From contig CAXNAA020000079.1 in assembly GCA_964200075.2 (NCBI GenBank), forward strand, positions 1-29,501: a stretch of 29,501 nt of DNA, read 5' to 3'. This DNA is from Sphacelaria rigidula (lineage: Eukaryota > Phaeophyceae > Sphacelariales). The translations under genes and the position numbers were made by a program. The notes beneath the pieces are model-generated. The model was not told the DNA's origin and made no database searches. It saw only the letters and a program-made list of their open reading frames with translations. This document shows positions 1 to 8,344 of this stretch, piece after piece; the stretch's first letter is position 1, and every line of letters begins with the position of its first letter.

Positions 1-150
1 TGCGTACAGTATGGAATATATTGTCTATTGCAATAGACAATATATTCCATACTGTACGCAGTACATTTTTTGACCGTGTATTCTATTGTGCAATAGACAA
101 TATATTCCATACTGTACGCAGTACATTTTTTGACCGTGTATTCTATTGTC
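1..150. repeat. Perfect 60-bp palindrome joined to a 60-bp tandem duplication
   Basis: Bases 1-30 are the exact reverse complement of bases 31-60, with no spacer. The 60-bp unit at 31-90 is then repeated at 91-150 with only the last base changed. The unit starts with caatagacaatatattcc and ends with gtattctattgt. Because the first base of the window is also the outer end of the palindrome, this may be a contig start produced by a fold-back or hairpin read. A genuine inverted duplication is the alternative. The pol relic that follows becomes readable at or just after the second copy. Confidence 0.9.
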
Positions 151-477
151 GAGGGTATGGAAGGTTTGTTTAGCCTGACTCAGATCCAGAGTGAGGATGA
201 AGGTTTGAGCACGCTCGCTGCGATGTGTCCTCGTGACGAAGCAGAGTTACGAGAGACTTGGGGAGCCGCCGTAACTCGTGCGTCGGTTCAAGAGGCAGAG
301 CAGAAGTCAAAACAAGACCCTGGTGGTGGGCAGGTTGCAACTAAGGAGCCACGGATACCAGGTAGAGGTAACCCTCAGACCGTTCTCGAGGAGGCGAGAG
401 CAATTCTGATGGATGAGCCGCGATTAGTTTGCTGCAAGAGCGGGACTCCCGACTTGGGCCCATCAGGGATAGGGTAG
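130..477 (+). pseudogene. Ty3/gypsy pol relic: probable linker between RNase H and integrase
   Basis: This open stretch of about 115 codons has no recognisable catalytic motif. It contains an acidic, charged segment (EDEGLSTLAAMCPRDEAELR) and ends in DLGPSGIG before a TAG stop. It lies directly upstream of a readable integrase zinc-binding domain, and reading continues after a shift into another frame at 480-483. I therefore read it as the linker that separates RNase H from integrase in oomycete-type gypsy polyproteins. There is no ATG at its left end (TTG at 130), as expected for an internal polyprotein fragment. No RNase H or reverse transcriptase motif lies to its left, because the palindrome at 1-150 begins there. 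A small host gene is possible but less likely given the context. Confidence 0.45.
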
Positions 478-482
478 TGTAG

Positions 483-797
483 GAGAACAGGAACGAAGGA
501 ACAGGAAAGAGGCAGGAAGCGTACGTTCTAAATGATGACGATCTTTCATGGTATACCTCACCTAGAGCGCCAGGTAAGTTTGATATTCCACGCAGTCTAG
601 TGCCTGGCCTGCTGGCGTTGGTGCACACTACGCATTGGCACGCCAGAGTAATGAGGACGACTGCAGTGGTCAACGCACGCTATGCGTGTCCCAGTCGTTT
701 CGCCGACACTCGAAAATACGTGATGTCTTGCGGATTTCGCCGACGCAAGCGCACTAATAGTCACACCACAACCATGCGACCCGCCTGCTTCTTGCAG
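483..797 (+). pseudogene. Ty3/gypsy integrase N-terminal (HHCC-type) zinc-binding domain, degraded
   Basis: After the TAG at 480-482 the frame is open as far as the transposon insertion at 798. About 40 codons in comes VHTTHWHARVMRTTAVVNAR, then YACPS, then ADTRKYVMSCGFRRRKRTNS. This is the H-H...Y.WP...YV.SC..C..RK layout of a retroviral-type integrase zinc finger. The second cysteine of the CxxC pair has been replaced (SCGFRRRK), so metal binding would be lost. In a live element this domain organises the integrase multimer on cDNA ends. The reading frame resumes at 1108, beyond the inserted element, in the order expected for an integrase core. Confidence is good for the family and only moderate for the exact boundaries. 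Confidence 0.75.
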
Positions 798-1103
798 GAG
801 TCATCCTACGGTAGGGTGTGTACTCATGATCATGCATGCCATAGTCATCAGACCATTGGCCTCGCGATAGGGGGGGGGGGTATTTGATTGCACGAAAAAA
901 AAGGCTAATAAGTGTGCCAGATGACCTGCCACACTCGCGATGCGCTTGTATTTGGTTCAAAACGGTGTCAATCGGTATGAATGGGGGTTATTTATCTATA
1001 ACAAGCTCGTTCGATCAACCGTTGCTGATTTCAGCGGCGATTTGCCTTGGAATTTCGTGCATGAAGTGGCCCAAAATACCCCCCCCCTATCGTAGGATGG
1101 CTC
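798..1103. mobile_element. Non-autonomous DNA transposon (MITE-like) inserted in the integrase relic
   Basis: The left end (798-816) reads GAGTCATCCTACGGTAGGG. The reverse complement of the right end (1085-1103) reads GAGCCATCCTACGATAGGG, which is 17 of 19 identical. GCAG flanks both sides (794-797 and 1104-1107), as a target-site duplication would. A second inverted pair lies inside: CGATA, 11 G, TATTT near 865-885 against AAATA, 9 C, TATCG at 1074-1092. The left arm therefore carries about 50 extra bases relative to the right arm. Removing 798-1107 and keeping one GCAG joins ...CFLQ to PWEMMQMD in one frame. The element is 306 bp and has no coding capacity. A 4-bp target duplication does not by itself assign a superfamily. 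Confidence 0.8.
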
Positions 1104-1107
1104 GCAG

Positions 1108-1815
1108 CCCTGGGAGATGATGCAAATGGACATGTCGGACATGAAGCAGATTTCTACTTTTGGTCATAGGTACTTGTTGGTTCTTGTGGATCGAGCGGCC
1201 AAGTTTCTCCTTGCTTCCCCACTAGCAGCCAATACTACTGGGCACGTAGCTAAGTGTCTGCTAAAACTGTTCTTGGCGTTCGAAATATTCTATTTCATCT
1301 GAAGTGACGCCGCGGACGAGTTCATTTCGGACGTATTAATCCATGTATGTCATGTGGATGAAGGCGTAACTGGACGGTGGTCGCGCAGATCACCCTCGCG
1401 ATCAGGGCGCGGTGGAAAGATACGGAGGGTGGTTTCATGGCGTCTTAGCCGAGCTATCTAAGCAGTGGCTGGAATGGTGGAACGAGTATGTGGATCATGC
1501 TGTATGGATTCATCGTACTACTCCCGATTCGTCCCTGCCTAATAACCCAACGACATTTATGCTGCGTTTGAGCGCGAGCCTCGCACCTAAATCGACTTTG
1601 TGTCACCTGAAGCAGAATCCTTACCGTTACAGTAACACGGTATAGAGCAACAGCGACAGACTTTGAAGGAGGTTCATGAGCGGTTAACCCAACGCCAACG
1701 GCGTAGGGAAGAGGTGAGATCATGGGTGATAACAATCGACACAAAAGTCCCAAGTTTGAATCACCATGTGACGGACAGACAGGTTGGTGGGCTCTCTGGC
1801 TTGTCCGTGCACTAG
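1108..1815 (+). pseudogene. Ty3/gypsy integrase catalytic core and C-terminal part, degraded
   Basis: The DDE core is readable across three frames. The first aspartate is in PWEMMQMDMSDMKQ. The second is in SDAADEFISDVL (GAC at 1306-1308), just after an in-frame TGA at 1300-1302 that looks like a decayed CGA arginine. The glutamate is in DQGAVERYGGWF (GAA at 1415-1417), reached after a frameshift near 1350 and a TAA at 1367. The D-to-E distance is 109 bases, close to the D-35-E spacing of retroviral integrases. VDHAVWIHRTTPDSSLPNNP follows. After another shift near 1565 come REPRT and IDFVSPEA with intervening stops, then an arginine/glutamine-rich helix (EQQRQTLKEVHERLTQRQRR). A live copy would insert cDNA in the nucleus. 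This one has at least four stops and three frameshifts. Confidence 0.85.
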
Positions 1816-2348
1816 TTCGTTTTTACTGATGCCTCAATTGCATGGCTGCGCAAGCACTGTGATGTTGGATCTTCACAAGACAGGGCATAACATGAATTTT
1901 CGCTACTTCAATCAAACCTGCGGCATATTTATCCATGCACAGTACGGTATATGCATTGCTTTGTGTATACTGGCCCACTATTATCGCACAGCAAAACGTT
2001 TTCCCGCACAAGGGATTATCAGTTTAACGTAGAACAGCTCATCCTGAATGTCAGGGTGTCTTCTTCACAGCTTCAAGGCGACGAGCTTCTCTTTTGTAGT
2101 GGTGATTTATAGTGCCTCAATCAATTCACAAGCTCTTCGTTCTTGCTCAGAGAGAGTGCAAAATCAAGGGTCGTGTCGGGTCATGCAACCACGGCGCGCA
2201 CGGAGGCGTGTCCATTACAACGGACACCCTTCCTCTCCTGTAGTTGGAATACCCGTAGGTCGCATCAACTAGCCCTCGGAACCCGTCAGTCGAATGGCTG
2301 GGCTCATCCTCGTATTACTCTTCCACCATTACACCGCGATCCATAACA
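1816..2348 (+). other. Degraded tail of the plus-strand gypsy element; no intact gene
   Basis: No clear open gene is visible. Near 1815-1840, a frame-broken reading resembling VH..VRFY.DASI recalls the stretch after the GPY/F module of gypsy integrases. Near 2010-2080 a short YQFNVEQLI-like reading could be a chromodomain remnant. Both readings are weak and rest only on position. A small hairpin (GTGTCC, 8-base loop, GGACAC) lies at 2208-2227. I found no LTR end for this element. Confidence 0.3.
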
Positions 2349-2515
2349 TTACTGGGATTTCCGCCCCCTCATACTGGCGGATACTGGCGGTACTGGGCAT
2401 TTCAGCGTCCCATACTGGTGCACACTTGCGATACTGCGTATTTTTATTGTCTCAGACTAGTTCATACTGGCGGATACTGGGACAATTGGTAATATTACGG
2501 TACTGGCGATTTTCG
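2349..2515. repeat. Minisatellite cluster 1 (ATACTGGCGG-type), diverged
   Basis: About four diverged copies of the 41-bp unit seen at 2971-3440 lie here. Recognisable blocks are tactgggatttccgccccct, catactggcggatactggcg and gcgatactgcgtatttttat. The cluster is shorter and more decayed than cluster 2 and is separated from it by about 450 bp without repeats. Confidence 0.7.
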
Positions 2516-2970
2516 TTGGTTCCTTCGCTTGCCACTGTTTATCACATTTGGGACCTGAAGATACTAGTATCCGCTCCACATTCCAAAACAATATCATCTG
2601 TACTAAATAATGAAAGACTTACGGGCTGACCGGTCATCGGGGTCCTGACACGTTTCAGTCCAGATTCCGTCTCTTCGGTATTCTCGGTCGATCGAGCATA
2701 TCTTCATCGTATCTATGAAGAAATGAAGAGTTTTGAATTTTACTTCCCCTACTTATTGCACTAGAGCCAAATAATTGCATTTCGCGATCAATAACACCCT
2801 CCAGATAAACGGCGTATCTACTTTTTTCGCCGATAACATCGACTAACACTAACTTTGGCATTGTGTTTAGACGACGATTTGTTTATTTATTCAAAATCTA
2901 TCGACGATAGCAAATTCGACTCCTATCGAAGAGTAAATAGTCCGAACTTAGGCCGTGCCCATTTCGAACG
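2516..2970. other. Unassigned spacer between the two minisatellite clusters
   Basis: I see no gene, RNA or repeat that I can support here. The open frames are short and lack recognisable motifs. The sequence is more AT-rich than the flanking repeats. Confidence 0.4.
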
Positions 2971-3440
2971 TGGATACTATATTTCGATACTGGATATTTC
3001 GCAGCCTCTTTGGCGGTACTGGGTATTTCGTCGTCTCATACTGGCGGATACTGGCGATACTGGGTATTTCGCCGCCTCATACGGGCGGATACTGACGATA
3101 CTGGGTAATTCGCCGCCCCGTACTCGCGGATACTGGCAATACTGGGTATTCTGCGGCTGAATACTGGTGAATACTGGCGGATACTGGGTAGTTCGCCGCC
3201 TCACACTGGCGATACCGGCGATACTGGGTATTTTGCCGCCTTATACTGGCGGATACCGGCGATACTGGGTAATTCGCTGCCTTATACTGGCGGATACTGG
3301 CGATACTGGGGGTTTTGCTGCCTTGCACAGGCGGATAAAGGCGATACTGCGTATTTTTGCTGTCTTGTACGGGTGGATACTGGCCGTGCCCAGTAAACGG
3401 GCACGGTAGATACTCTACTGGATACTGGCACCGTACGGGA
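2971..3440. repeat. 41-bp minisatellite array (about 10 units)
   Basis: Units start with TGGGTATTTCGCCGCCTCAT or a variant at 3020, 3061, 3102, 3143, 3185, 3225, 3266, 3307 and 3348. Spacings are 41, 41, 41, 42, 40, 41, 41 and 41 bp. A partial unit precedes 3020 and decayed copies trail to about 3440. Each unit ends in a nested short repeat, ACTGGCGGATACTGGCGATAC, so GATACTGGC is the core. Both strands read as open frames rich in W, Y, G and R on one strand and Q, Y and R on the other. I treat these as artefacts of the repeat. Confidence 0.92.
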
Positions 3441-3629
3441 TACGGGGAGCACCTTTGGAAAATTCGTCATTGATATACACGTGGTCCTTCGCAATAGAGT
3501 TCGCAAAATTTTATCAGTATAACTGGCCAGTGGCAATGGATTCTCCAAGGTTTTAATCTGTAAGGTTCGGTTTTCTGTATACCCGGGGCATTCTTCCGAG
3601 TATGTACCGTACCCGACAGTTCTGTGACT
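3441..3629. other. Unassigned spacer left of the LTR
   Basis: No gene or repeat is recognised. The five bases next to the LTR end (3625-3629, tgact) would be the target-site duplication of the minus-strand element. The matching copy cannot be located because the other end of the element is missing. Confidence 0.35.
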
Positions 3630-3855
3630 TGTGACGCCAGCCAAAAGAATGACTGGTGGATCACTGTTGTTGAGGGACTCCCCAGTCTTACTGGCCTCAG
3701 TTTCAGTTGTCAGCCTTTACAACATTCTCATTATTCAGGAGTGCCCTCGTAGGCACAGCCTCCTAGACACGCCAGGGTATCAACCTATTATAGTGTACAC
3801 GGTCATTATCTAGATCATCACTACCAACTCAACGTAACGGCGTCTTTTCGTCACA
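3630..3855 (-). repeat. 3' LTR of the minus-strand gypsy element
   Basis: On the minus strand the segment begins TGTGACG and ends CGTCACA, a 7-bp perfect inverted end of the TG...CA type that retroviral-type integrases recognise. It starts 75 bp after the last pol stop (3930) and just after a G-rich tract. The 226-bp length is short but within the range of gypsy LTRs. A TATAAT-like stretch (acactataatagg on the minus strand) could be a promoter element. No second copy is present in the window, so LTR identity and age cannot be estimated. Confidence 0.72.
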
Positions 3856-3868
3856 GCACCCCCAAAGC
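3856..3868 (-). promoter_or_regulatory. Candidate polypurine tract (plus-strand primer) of the gypsy element
   Basis: The minus strand reads GCTTTGGGGGTGC immediately before the LTR start TGTGACG. A G-rich tract beside the 3' LTR is where plus-strand DNA synthesis is primed in LTR retrotransposons. The tract is short and interrupted by T, so the call depends mainly on position. Confidence 0.45.
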
Positions 3869-3929
3869 GCGTTGGATGAAAATCGATCAACAAGCTTGAC
3901 CCATAGAAAACGACAAAACGACGAGTAAG

Positions 3930-4553
3930 TCACAACTGAATGCCAAACTCACTCGTAATGCGAGCAGCAACGGTACGAGTCACGCGCAATGTACGCATCT
4001 CCTTTGCAAGAAATTCCAGAGCGGCGTCGAAAATACCCTTGAAAGGCTCCCACGTACGCTACTCAAATTCGAAATTAACCCAGTCGACCGACACGATCAA
4101 CGAACGATCGTCTGCTTCTGCCACTCGGACAATACCAGCCATCTGAAATTGCCCCTGATAGAAAGCATGCTGAAACAGGCCCTTGACATCAGCCGTAAAA
4201 TGAAGCTGCGACTCTGCACAAAAACGCAAACGAGCTACATGGGCGGTCTGAACACGACCCGAAACAATGTTCCGAGTCTCAAACACGTGCGGGTGGTGAG
4301 CCCCAACCACTCTCCATGGACCAGTCCACGTCGCCATCAACTTGGGCGTACCGCCCGGACGACGCACGCGTGCATGCAAGACATAGTCGCCTACCTCGAA
4401 ATTCGGCAGGATCAACCCCGACGAGGACCCCTCTCGTCTACGCGCACGTTCAGTGGCAACACGTTCCTGCACTTGAACCTGGAAACATTATTGCAAGTCC
4501 AAGACTCCTTGCAATGCACGCTTAATTTGACCATCGTCCAGAACATCACATTT
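3930..4553 (-). pseudogene. Integrase C-terminal GPY/F-like module and chromodomain-like tail
   Basis: This continues the frame of the integrase core after the TAG at 4554-4556. A TAA at 4488-4490 precedes a basic stretch (RVATERARRREGSS). PNFEVGDYVLHARVRRPG and then KLMATWTGPWRVVG follow, which is the VGDYVL...GPW pattern of the gypsy integrase C-terminal module. VARLRFCAESQLHF comes next, then IVRVAEADDRSLIVSVDWVN, a TAG at 4059-4061, and RTWEPFKGIFDAALEFLAKE. The V.W.NF...RTWEPF pattern resembles a chromodomain, which in chromoviruses steers insertion to marked chromatin. The frame ends at TGA 3930-3932, 75 bp before the LTR, so this is the true pol end. It carries two internal stops beyond the 4554 TAG. 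Confidence 0.82.
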
Positions 4554-4556
4554 CTA

Positions 4557-4946
4557 TTCCCCCGCCGACGAGGATGCCAACACCGAGAAAGACGTCCGAG
4601 GAGCACGATCAAACATCACATGGTACGGCGTACTATCGTAACGACGACGATATGCTGTATTGAGCGCCCATTGCACCGCAGGCAATACGTCCAACCACTC
4701 AGAAACCGCTCTACGCTGCTCAAGAAGAATAGAGCAAAGAGCACGAGCTACTTCGTTGACCTTGCGTTCGCACGCGCCAGTAGACCATGGAGAATACGCC
4801 ACCGCAAGCTGGTGATCAACAGGCAACGCCACCGCAAGCTGGTGATCAACAGGCAAAGCTTCTCGCGATCGGGCCAAGATCGCATTCTTAAAATGCGTGG
4901 CGGTATCACTCACCCACACACGGGGCACCCCCAAAGTTTGCACCAA
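4557..4946 (-). pseudogene. Integrase catalytic core, second D and E of the DDE triad
   Basis: The segment reads VPRVWVSDTATHFKNAIL, with the catalytic aspartate at codon 4905-4907, and then YSPWSTGACERKVNEVARAL, with the glutamate at codon 4767-4769. Forty-five residues separate them instead of 35. A 10-residue in-frame duplication at 4797-4856 accounts exactly for the excess. QWALNTAYRRRYDSTPYHVM and FDRAPRTSF follow, which is the usual end of the integrase core. The first aspartate lies in a different frame (4910-5623), so a frameshift near 4940 separates the triad. The segment ends at a TAG at 4554-4556. The long plus-strand open frame that overlaps this region (4149-5117) is its antisense shadow. 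Confidence 0.88.
4797..4856. repeat. 30-bp in-frame tandem duplication inside the integrase core
   Basis: Two identical 30-bp copies (4797-4826 and 4827-4856) begin cgccaccgcaagctgg. On the minus strand they encode ALPVDHQLAV twice in a row between the second catalytic aspartate and the glutamate. The exact identity of the copies points to a recent slippage event or an assembly duplication. Confidence 0.95.
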
Positions 4947-5623
4947 TTAGGCACAGATGTAGCAGTCGATTCAGGGGTACACACTGCTACTGGTCTCAGA
5001 GCCACAAAGTTGCTCAAATCATCCATGATCACCAATATGTATCGAAACCCAGCATCCTCCGGTAGACCTTGGGAAGCTAGCGGGCCCCTCTCGCCCACGT
5101 ACAAGAGGTCAGAGTGAACGACTTCATTCGGCGTGGTCCCGTGGACCGTTTCGCCGAGCTTGCGGGGAACAACATCGCCCGCCCTCGGGTCGGCACAGTG
5201 AAGACACCGGCGGACAAATTCGCGCAGATGACTTCTTATCCCCTGCCAGACACAGAACTCTTGCAAGCGCACGAGCGTCGCAGGCACATCACGATGCCCG
5301 GCGTCGCGCATGTGCGCGCAAATAATCAGACGTTCCTGCAACTGCTTGTCAGAACTCGGAATCCACGAAACGTTTCGGCCACGCACATGCACACGAAACA
5401 GACCTTCATTGTCCCGGATAGCAGTACCAACGTCCGACTCGAAAGGTTGCACATCCGCATCTTCGGCCCCAAGGTCTTTACGTTGCGCTCGGCGGACAAC
5501 AGATTTGGACGGCGTCGAGTCATCAGGTTCACACGGACCATGCACAGCCACAGCGCGCATAGGCAAAGCCGGAATATTCACCAAACGCAAAAGCAAGTTA
5601 GTTACCCCACGCGTGACGGTCAC
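4910..5623 (-). pseudogene. Integrase N-terminal HHCC zinc finger and first part of the core
   Basis: Residues 96-143 read QERLIICAHMRDAGHRDVPA, then TLVRLQEFCVWQGIRSHLRE and FVRRCLHC. The zinc ligands H104, H110, C140 and C143 are all present. LGETVHGTTPNEVVHSDLLY follows, with the first catalytic aspartate at D172, and then RYILVIMDDLSNFVALRPV, the usual second strand of the RNase H-like fold. The frame runs out at PNWCKLWGCPVCG and is rejoined in another frame at VQTLGVPRV, so one frameshift splits the core. The N-terminal part (residues 1-90) corresponds to the linker after RNase H. This wording is the strongest basis for my oomycete-type gypsy assignment. Confidence 0.88.
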
Positions 5624-5648
5624 CCGAAATATGGCAAATCAAGTAACA

Positions 5649-6060
5649 TTACTGACCAAGACCAGCTTTCCAACCTTCCAAACGTTGTACCAATGCTTTT
5701 GACACAGACGTAACGCACGCTTCTGGGTTGAAAATATACACGGGATCTCGGTGAGCCGTGAAAAGGTGCACGCCATCCCACAAAAGATGCTCCAAACGAC
5801 GAAAAGCGCTTACGATAGCAATCCTTCCTTATCAATTGAGGCCCAACGCAACTGCGAACCATTAGAATTACCACTGAGGAAAGCCAGCGGTTCATGCGTC
5901 ATGCCCTCAACCGGCAGGCGTCTTTGTATTTCCACTTTAGGCACCTGCGTAACGAAACTACCCCAATGACACTCAGATGCATCCGGAAACATTAACACCT
6001 GACAATCACGACGAGGATGAAACAGCGTCACGACGTGAGCCACCAGATCCTTCGCTGCCG
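5649..6060 (-). pseudogene. RNase H domain of gypsy pol, catalytic Asp lost
   Basis: VLMFPDASECHWGSFVTQVP carries the first catalytic aspartate (codon 5981-5983). THEPLAFLSGNSNGSQLRW carries the glutamate, followed by SIDKEG. The frame stops at 5810, but a shift near 5820 continues as VSAFRRLEHLLWDGVHLF, then TAHRDPVYIFNPEA and ALVQRLEGWK, ending at TAA 5649-5651. In functional gypsy RNase H the third carboxylate sits in a TDH motif. Here it reads TAH (GCT, bases 5754-5756), so the enzyme would be inactive even with the frame intact. RNase H removes the RNA strand during reverse transcription. The placement between reverse transcriptase and integrase is as expected. Confidence 0.85.
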
Positions 6061-7350
6061 CCCACGCCTGCAACCTGCCCTCCGTCCACGATGCAGGCTG
6101 AATAGCGCGGCTTTTTGCAACACGCTTCGTCCGCCTCGCAGCACCCGCCATGAGTTCTTCGAGGAAAAAACGCAAGGGAACTACGGTTTCTGCCATACGC
6201 GGCAACGAGGTTCGCAGCCAATTCACGGCCTGCAAAAATTGCGTGAGTTCTGTGGCCGTCTCCGGGCGCCGCGTGTCAGACAAGCCTTGCAATCTGACAG
6301 GGTCATCAGATACGAGTCCGTGTGAGTACACTTTCCCACACCAGACGAGTTCACTAGGGACGAAAGTGCATTTGTGCGCCGCCGCGAACAAACCAACATT
6401 CTCCAAACGGGCCAAGATAGCATCAAGCGTGTCTGAGCGTTCGTCTTCCGTGTCCGCGAAGAAAAACACGTCATCCACCCATATCTTGCATTTCAAGCCG
6501 ACAAGCAGTTCTGTCATGATACCTTGAAAATATGCTGTGGCATTCAACACGCCTTGCGGCACTCGCTTCGAGGTAAATAAGCCTAACGGGGTCGTTCGTG
6601 ATTGTGAAAATCTCCTGCGCCTCCTCCACCAACGGCATCTACCAATAACCTTGGAGGAGATCCAACTTGCCAAAAAACGAGCACTCAAAAGATCACGCCT
6701 GTCCGACTCTTGATTGGGCTTGATTGGGCATCATACCCGGCGACTTCTCGACCTGATCATTTACGGCCTTGTAGTCGCTTACCAGGCGAAATGGGTCTCT
6801 CTTGGGAACCGCCATCGCCGGACTGGACCATACCGCCTGCAGGTTCCGGACTACCAACCCAAGCGTCAAAAGAGCCGCCATGCACGGGGCCAACCAGCTC
6901 GACTTCACCGGATCGTACCGCCGCGGCTTCGCCTTCACCGTGGATGCCCCAGGTTTAACCTGAACACGCATGGGCTCCACGCGCGCAGGGGGATCACCCC
7001 GCAGCGCAAGACGAAACGCGTTGACGAGGCGATGCAGTATGCCGCGCAGGCGTTCCGCTTTGGGGACGCTGAGGCCTTTCGCCACAGCATCCATCACGCT
7101 CTCCTCCAGCGCGACCTTCCGAGCGGACTCCTCTTTCGCCGGGTCCATGAACATGTCCGGACCGCGCTCTACTAAGCCTTCCACCGCCGTATCCCGCTCC
7201 TCGGTAACCTGCCCTCCAGTCTCCTGAAAAGCATCCACCGACTAACTCACGCGACGACTGCCCAAAAAGGCGGGCGTCCTCACGTGCGGACCAGGCGGAA
7301 ATATCCGCGTCTTGATGGAGTCCTTCAACCGCTCATACGGTTCGACTCCT
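6061..7350 (-). pseudogene. Reverse transcriptase domain of gypsy pol, interrupted
   Basis: From the right, a linker (ESVMDAVAKGLSVPKAERLR) precedes the RT start VRNLQAVWSSPAMAVPKR, then DPFRLVSDYKAVNDQVEKSPG. A stop lies at 6693-6695. The same frame continues as FFGKLDLLQGYW with the first catalytic aspartate (codon 6660-6662), then a TAG at 6639-6641 where gypsy RT normally has glutamine (GYWQMPL), then VEEAQEIFTIT. After a frameshift near 6590 come GLFTSKRVPQGVLNATAYFQ and CKIWVDDVFFFADTEDE, with the two active-site aspartates at 6470-6475. The variant WVDD replaces the usual YxDD. The thumb and connection region (QFLQAVNWLRTSLPRMAE) leads into RNase H. All three catalytic aspartates survive, but the gene cannot be translated. 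Confidence 0.92.
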
Positions 7351-7355
7351 AGATC

Positions 7356-7712
7356 CTATAGCGTCGGCAGCCCTAGAAGAACAACGCCATCCGACCCTAG
7401 TATAATCGCAACCGAGATCGGAGGCAACTGCGCCAGCCCCCAAGCAGTCTTAAAAGCTAGCTTCAACGGAACAGTACGCTCTGTGACGTAAACATGCTGA
7501 ACTGACGCGGTGACGGCCTGCCGCGCCCCGAGCGAAAACGGGATGCGCAGCGGCACACCCAGGAGTTGACGCTCCAGCATCTCAACCATCTGCACCGGCA
7601 GACTCGTGAAATGGGCGCCAGGATCCAACACAGACCGAACCACAATGGCTCCACGCTGCCGTTGATTCGAAAGACATGACTCCGCAGGAATGTATCTGTC
7701 GGCAAGCTCCAC
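7356..7712 (-). pseudogene. Retropepsin-like aspartic protease of the gypsy element
   Basis: The active-site region reads GAIVVRSVLDPGAHFTSLPV, with the aspartate at codon 7623-7625. The canonical triad is D-S/T-G; here it is D-P-G, a one-base change from TCT to CCT that should harm catalysis. Toward the end, PISVAIILGSDGVVLLGLPT matches the hydrophobic ILG closing strand of retropepsins. A TAG at 7356-7358 follows. The same frame then runs through DLGVEPYERLKDSIKTRIF and another TAG at 7242-7244 into the RT linker, so protease and RT were one polyprotein. Protease would cut Gag and Pol inside the particle. Confidence 0.83.
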
Positions 7713-8341
7713 GGGGAATTCTTCCGCTGATCGATGCCGCTAATCCCACTTGACGCCACGGCTGCGCAAGCTTCGCAGGTGGAGACGCCCCGGCAGAATC
7801 AAATGGCACCGCCGGTGGGTACGCCCCCTAGCCAGCAAGCCAAGAATTTGGCGAACCTCCAACCAGCGCATCAACTGCTGCCGGTGTCGCCGCCGGCGCC
7901 ACCGCCGGCGCCGGCGGAGTGTTCGACTCTGTAGAAGCCGATCCTACCTCCACCACCCGTTGCAGAGCAGCAGCACCTACGGCGGCGCCGGACCCAGAGC
8001 CAGGCCCATGCTGACGCCGCTGCCCTTACTGCTGCTGCAGGTTCTGCTGCTGCTGGGGCTGCTGCTGAGGGCTCGCCGGCGACCCTCCATCGCCGGAGGA
8101 TCCGCCGCCGCCACCACCACCCCGATACCTCGTCTTTTGCCCTTGTGCTACAATGCTGATGGCGCGCGGCACTAGACTGCCCAGACTCTCCACCGGAAGA
8201 CGTTGGGCAATCACGCGCGTAATGGCCGACCTGGTCACAGCGCTGGCAAGCAATACTCGCGGCGCGACCGGCCGATTTCGAGCCATGGTTGCGCAAAGAT
8301 TTCGGCGAAGAGGTGGACGACTAGCCTAAAACCTCTATTTG
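7713..8341 (-). pseudogene. gag C-terminal part: nucleocapsid CCHC zinc knuckle and low-complexity tail
   Basis: A minus-strand frame starting near 8296 contains ACQRCDQVGHYARDCP, a C-x2-C-x4-H-x4-C zinc knuckle (about 8207-8248) that binds RNA in retroelement nucleocapsids. Downstream the best reading shifts frame into RYRGGGGGGGSSGDGGSPAS and a glutamine-rich run (PQQQPQQQQNLQQQ), ending at a stop near 8026. Below that, alanine/proline-rich sequence (APAVAPAATPAA) leads toward the protease. These low-complexity runs come from CAG/CTG- and GCC-type triplets at about 7875-8110 and would be prone to slippage. Frameshifts prevent any single product. Confidence 0.82.
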
Positions 8342-8344
8342 CCG

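Noticed and set aside
870-1087. Mariner-type MITE bounded by TA and poly-G/poly-C arms
   Set aside because: The inner inverted arms are real, but the outer 19-bp inverted ends with GCAG duplications enclose them. Only the outer boundaries restore the integrase reading frame.
2855-3409. Tryptophan/tyrosine-rich plus-strand and glutamine/tyrosine-rich minus-strand proteins
   Set aside because: Both are translations of the 41-bp minisatellite and appear in several frames. There is no sign of selection for coding.
4149-5117. 322-codon plus-strand open frame
   Set aside because: It lies entirely opposite the recognisable integrase core and C-terminal module on the minus strand. Its translation has no motif and is arginine-, threonine- and histidine-rich, as antisense frames often are.
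7871-8175. Separate arginine-rich host protein at 7750-8175 (plus strand)
   Set aside because: It is the complement of the gag low-complexity region (CAG- and GCC-type triplets) and carries no domain.
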